Source of the DNA: Adineta ricciae
Lineage: Eukaryota; Rotifera; Eurotatoria; Adinetida; Adinetidae
Length of the DNA: 64,000 nt
Assembly: GCA_905250025.1 (NCBI GenBank)
Contig: CAJNOJ010000053.1
Coordinates: forward strand, 372,001-436,000
Reading direction: 5' to 3'
The position numbers and the translations under genes are program-made. The notes beneath the pieces were generated by a model. That model saw nothing but the letters and a program-made list of their open reading frames with translations. It made no database searches and was not told the DNA's origin. The stretch's first letter is position 1, and each line of letters begins with the position of its first letter. This document shows, piece by piece, positions 63,426 through 64,000 of this stretch.

Positions 63426-64000
63426 CGGAATACAAATAATATTAAATAGAAATTAGCGCTCTATGCCAATTAGCTTGTTTTGTTCATTCGAAAAGACGCG
63501 ACATTGCACTATTCATCAGCAGTAATCATATGCAAAACAGAGAGGCTATTTCACTATGTCAACCGCCCATGACATCGTTATTCGATTTCATCTTCCTCTT
63601 CTTCGTTTTTTTTTGTGTTGAAAAGAATGAATGATTTGTTTGATTTTGTATCTTTACAAAAAAAGGGGACGAAGAAGAAAAGAGCAAGCACAAATCTTTA
63701 ATATAATGTCAATGTATACACACGTCATTCATTTACTTGCATTTTAAAATCGATATGTTGTAATGAGTTGAATGAAAAGTAAGCCTACGGTTGTCTTTCA
63801 GAATTATTTATTTTACGATCACATAAAAACCTCGTTTGCTCTCCTCTGCGTCTTATCAAGTCTGTTAAATCGTAGTTCGCTTATCATGCGTTGTGTGCGC
63901 GCAAGCAACGGATGACAAGTTCTCAAATAACCCAGCCACGTTAAGTTTCGTTCTTCGAGAGAAAGTAATTATTGGCGCAACAAACTTTTGATAAAAATAA
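63426..64000. other. 5' flank of the CAX gene to window edge
   Basis: Probable promoter and upstream sequence; AT-rich with TTC/CTT-rich words near 63590-63620 and a CG-richer patch near 63890-63960. No coding frame supported. Confidence 0.45.

Overview
This is a eukaryotic nuclear contig, AT-rich and gene-dense. I count 23 protein-coding genes in 64 kb. Most are broken by short GT-AG introns of about 50-100 bp, with AATAAA-type signals just past stop codons. The gene set (MGAT2, ETHE1, eIF2B-alpha, WASP, PRRC1, a rhodopsin-class GPCR, two TSPO, NEDD4-type HECT ligase, RASGRF, FMNL formin, AHSA1, FOS/ATF3-like bZIP, TPPP, FNDC3, CAX-type exchanger) is metazoan. Compact genes, tiny introns and A/T-rich codons suggest a small-genome spiralian; a bdelloid rotifer is my best guess, but this is inference. 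I saw no bacterial operons, CRISPR array, rRNA, tRNA or intact transposon.

Layout. 0-8.5 kb: MGAT2 3' part (+), ETHE1 (-), an unknown acidic protein (+), EIF2B1 (-) head-to-head with an unknown basic protein (+). 8.7-13.6 kb: a WASP-like actin regulator and PRRC1 (both -). 15-17 kb: a GPCR (+). 17.2-25.2 kb: two tandem TSPO genes, a NEDD4-family ligase and a membrane-anchored phospholipase-B-like protein (all -). 26.1 kb: a small EF-hand gene (+). 26.5-43.8 kb: a long minus-strand block with RASGRF, an FMNL formin, a two-RRM protein and an intronless protein of 21-residue repeats. 44.2-48.6 kb: AHSA1 (+), a bZIP factor (-) and TPPP (-). 51.5-63.4 kb: FNDC3 (+), an unknown 500-residue protein (+) and a CAX exchanger (-) whose coding end overlaps that unknown gene.

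The genes do not form one pathway. WASP, FMNL, RASGRF and TPPP all concern the cytoskeleton or small GTPases, but they are interspersed with unrelated housekeeping genes, so I read this as coincidence rather than a cluster.

Most noteworthy: the 21-residue G-V-Y/F-N-P...E-W repeat protein (43.0-43.8 kb); a phospholipase-B-like protein whose GDSL serine is glycine; a WASP relative without a recognisable WH2 motif or acidic tryptophan; a TSPO tandem pair; a degenerate second cation motif in the CAX exchanger; and a possible alternative first exon of FNDC3. Exon borders were placed by eye from reading frame, splice dinucleotides and remembered family sequences, so individual borders may be off.
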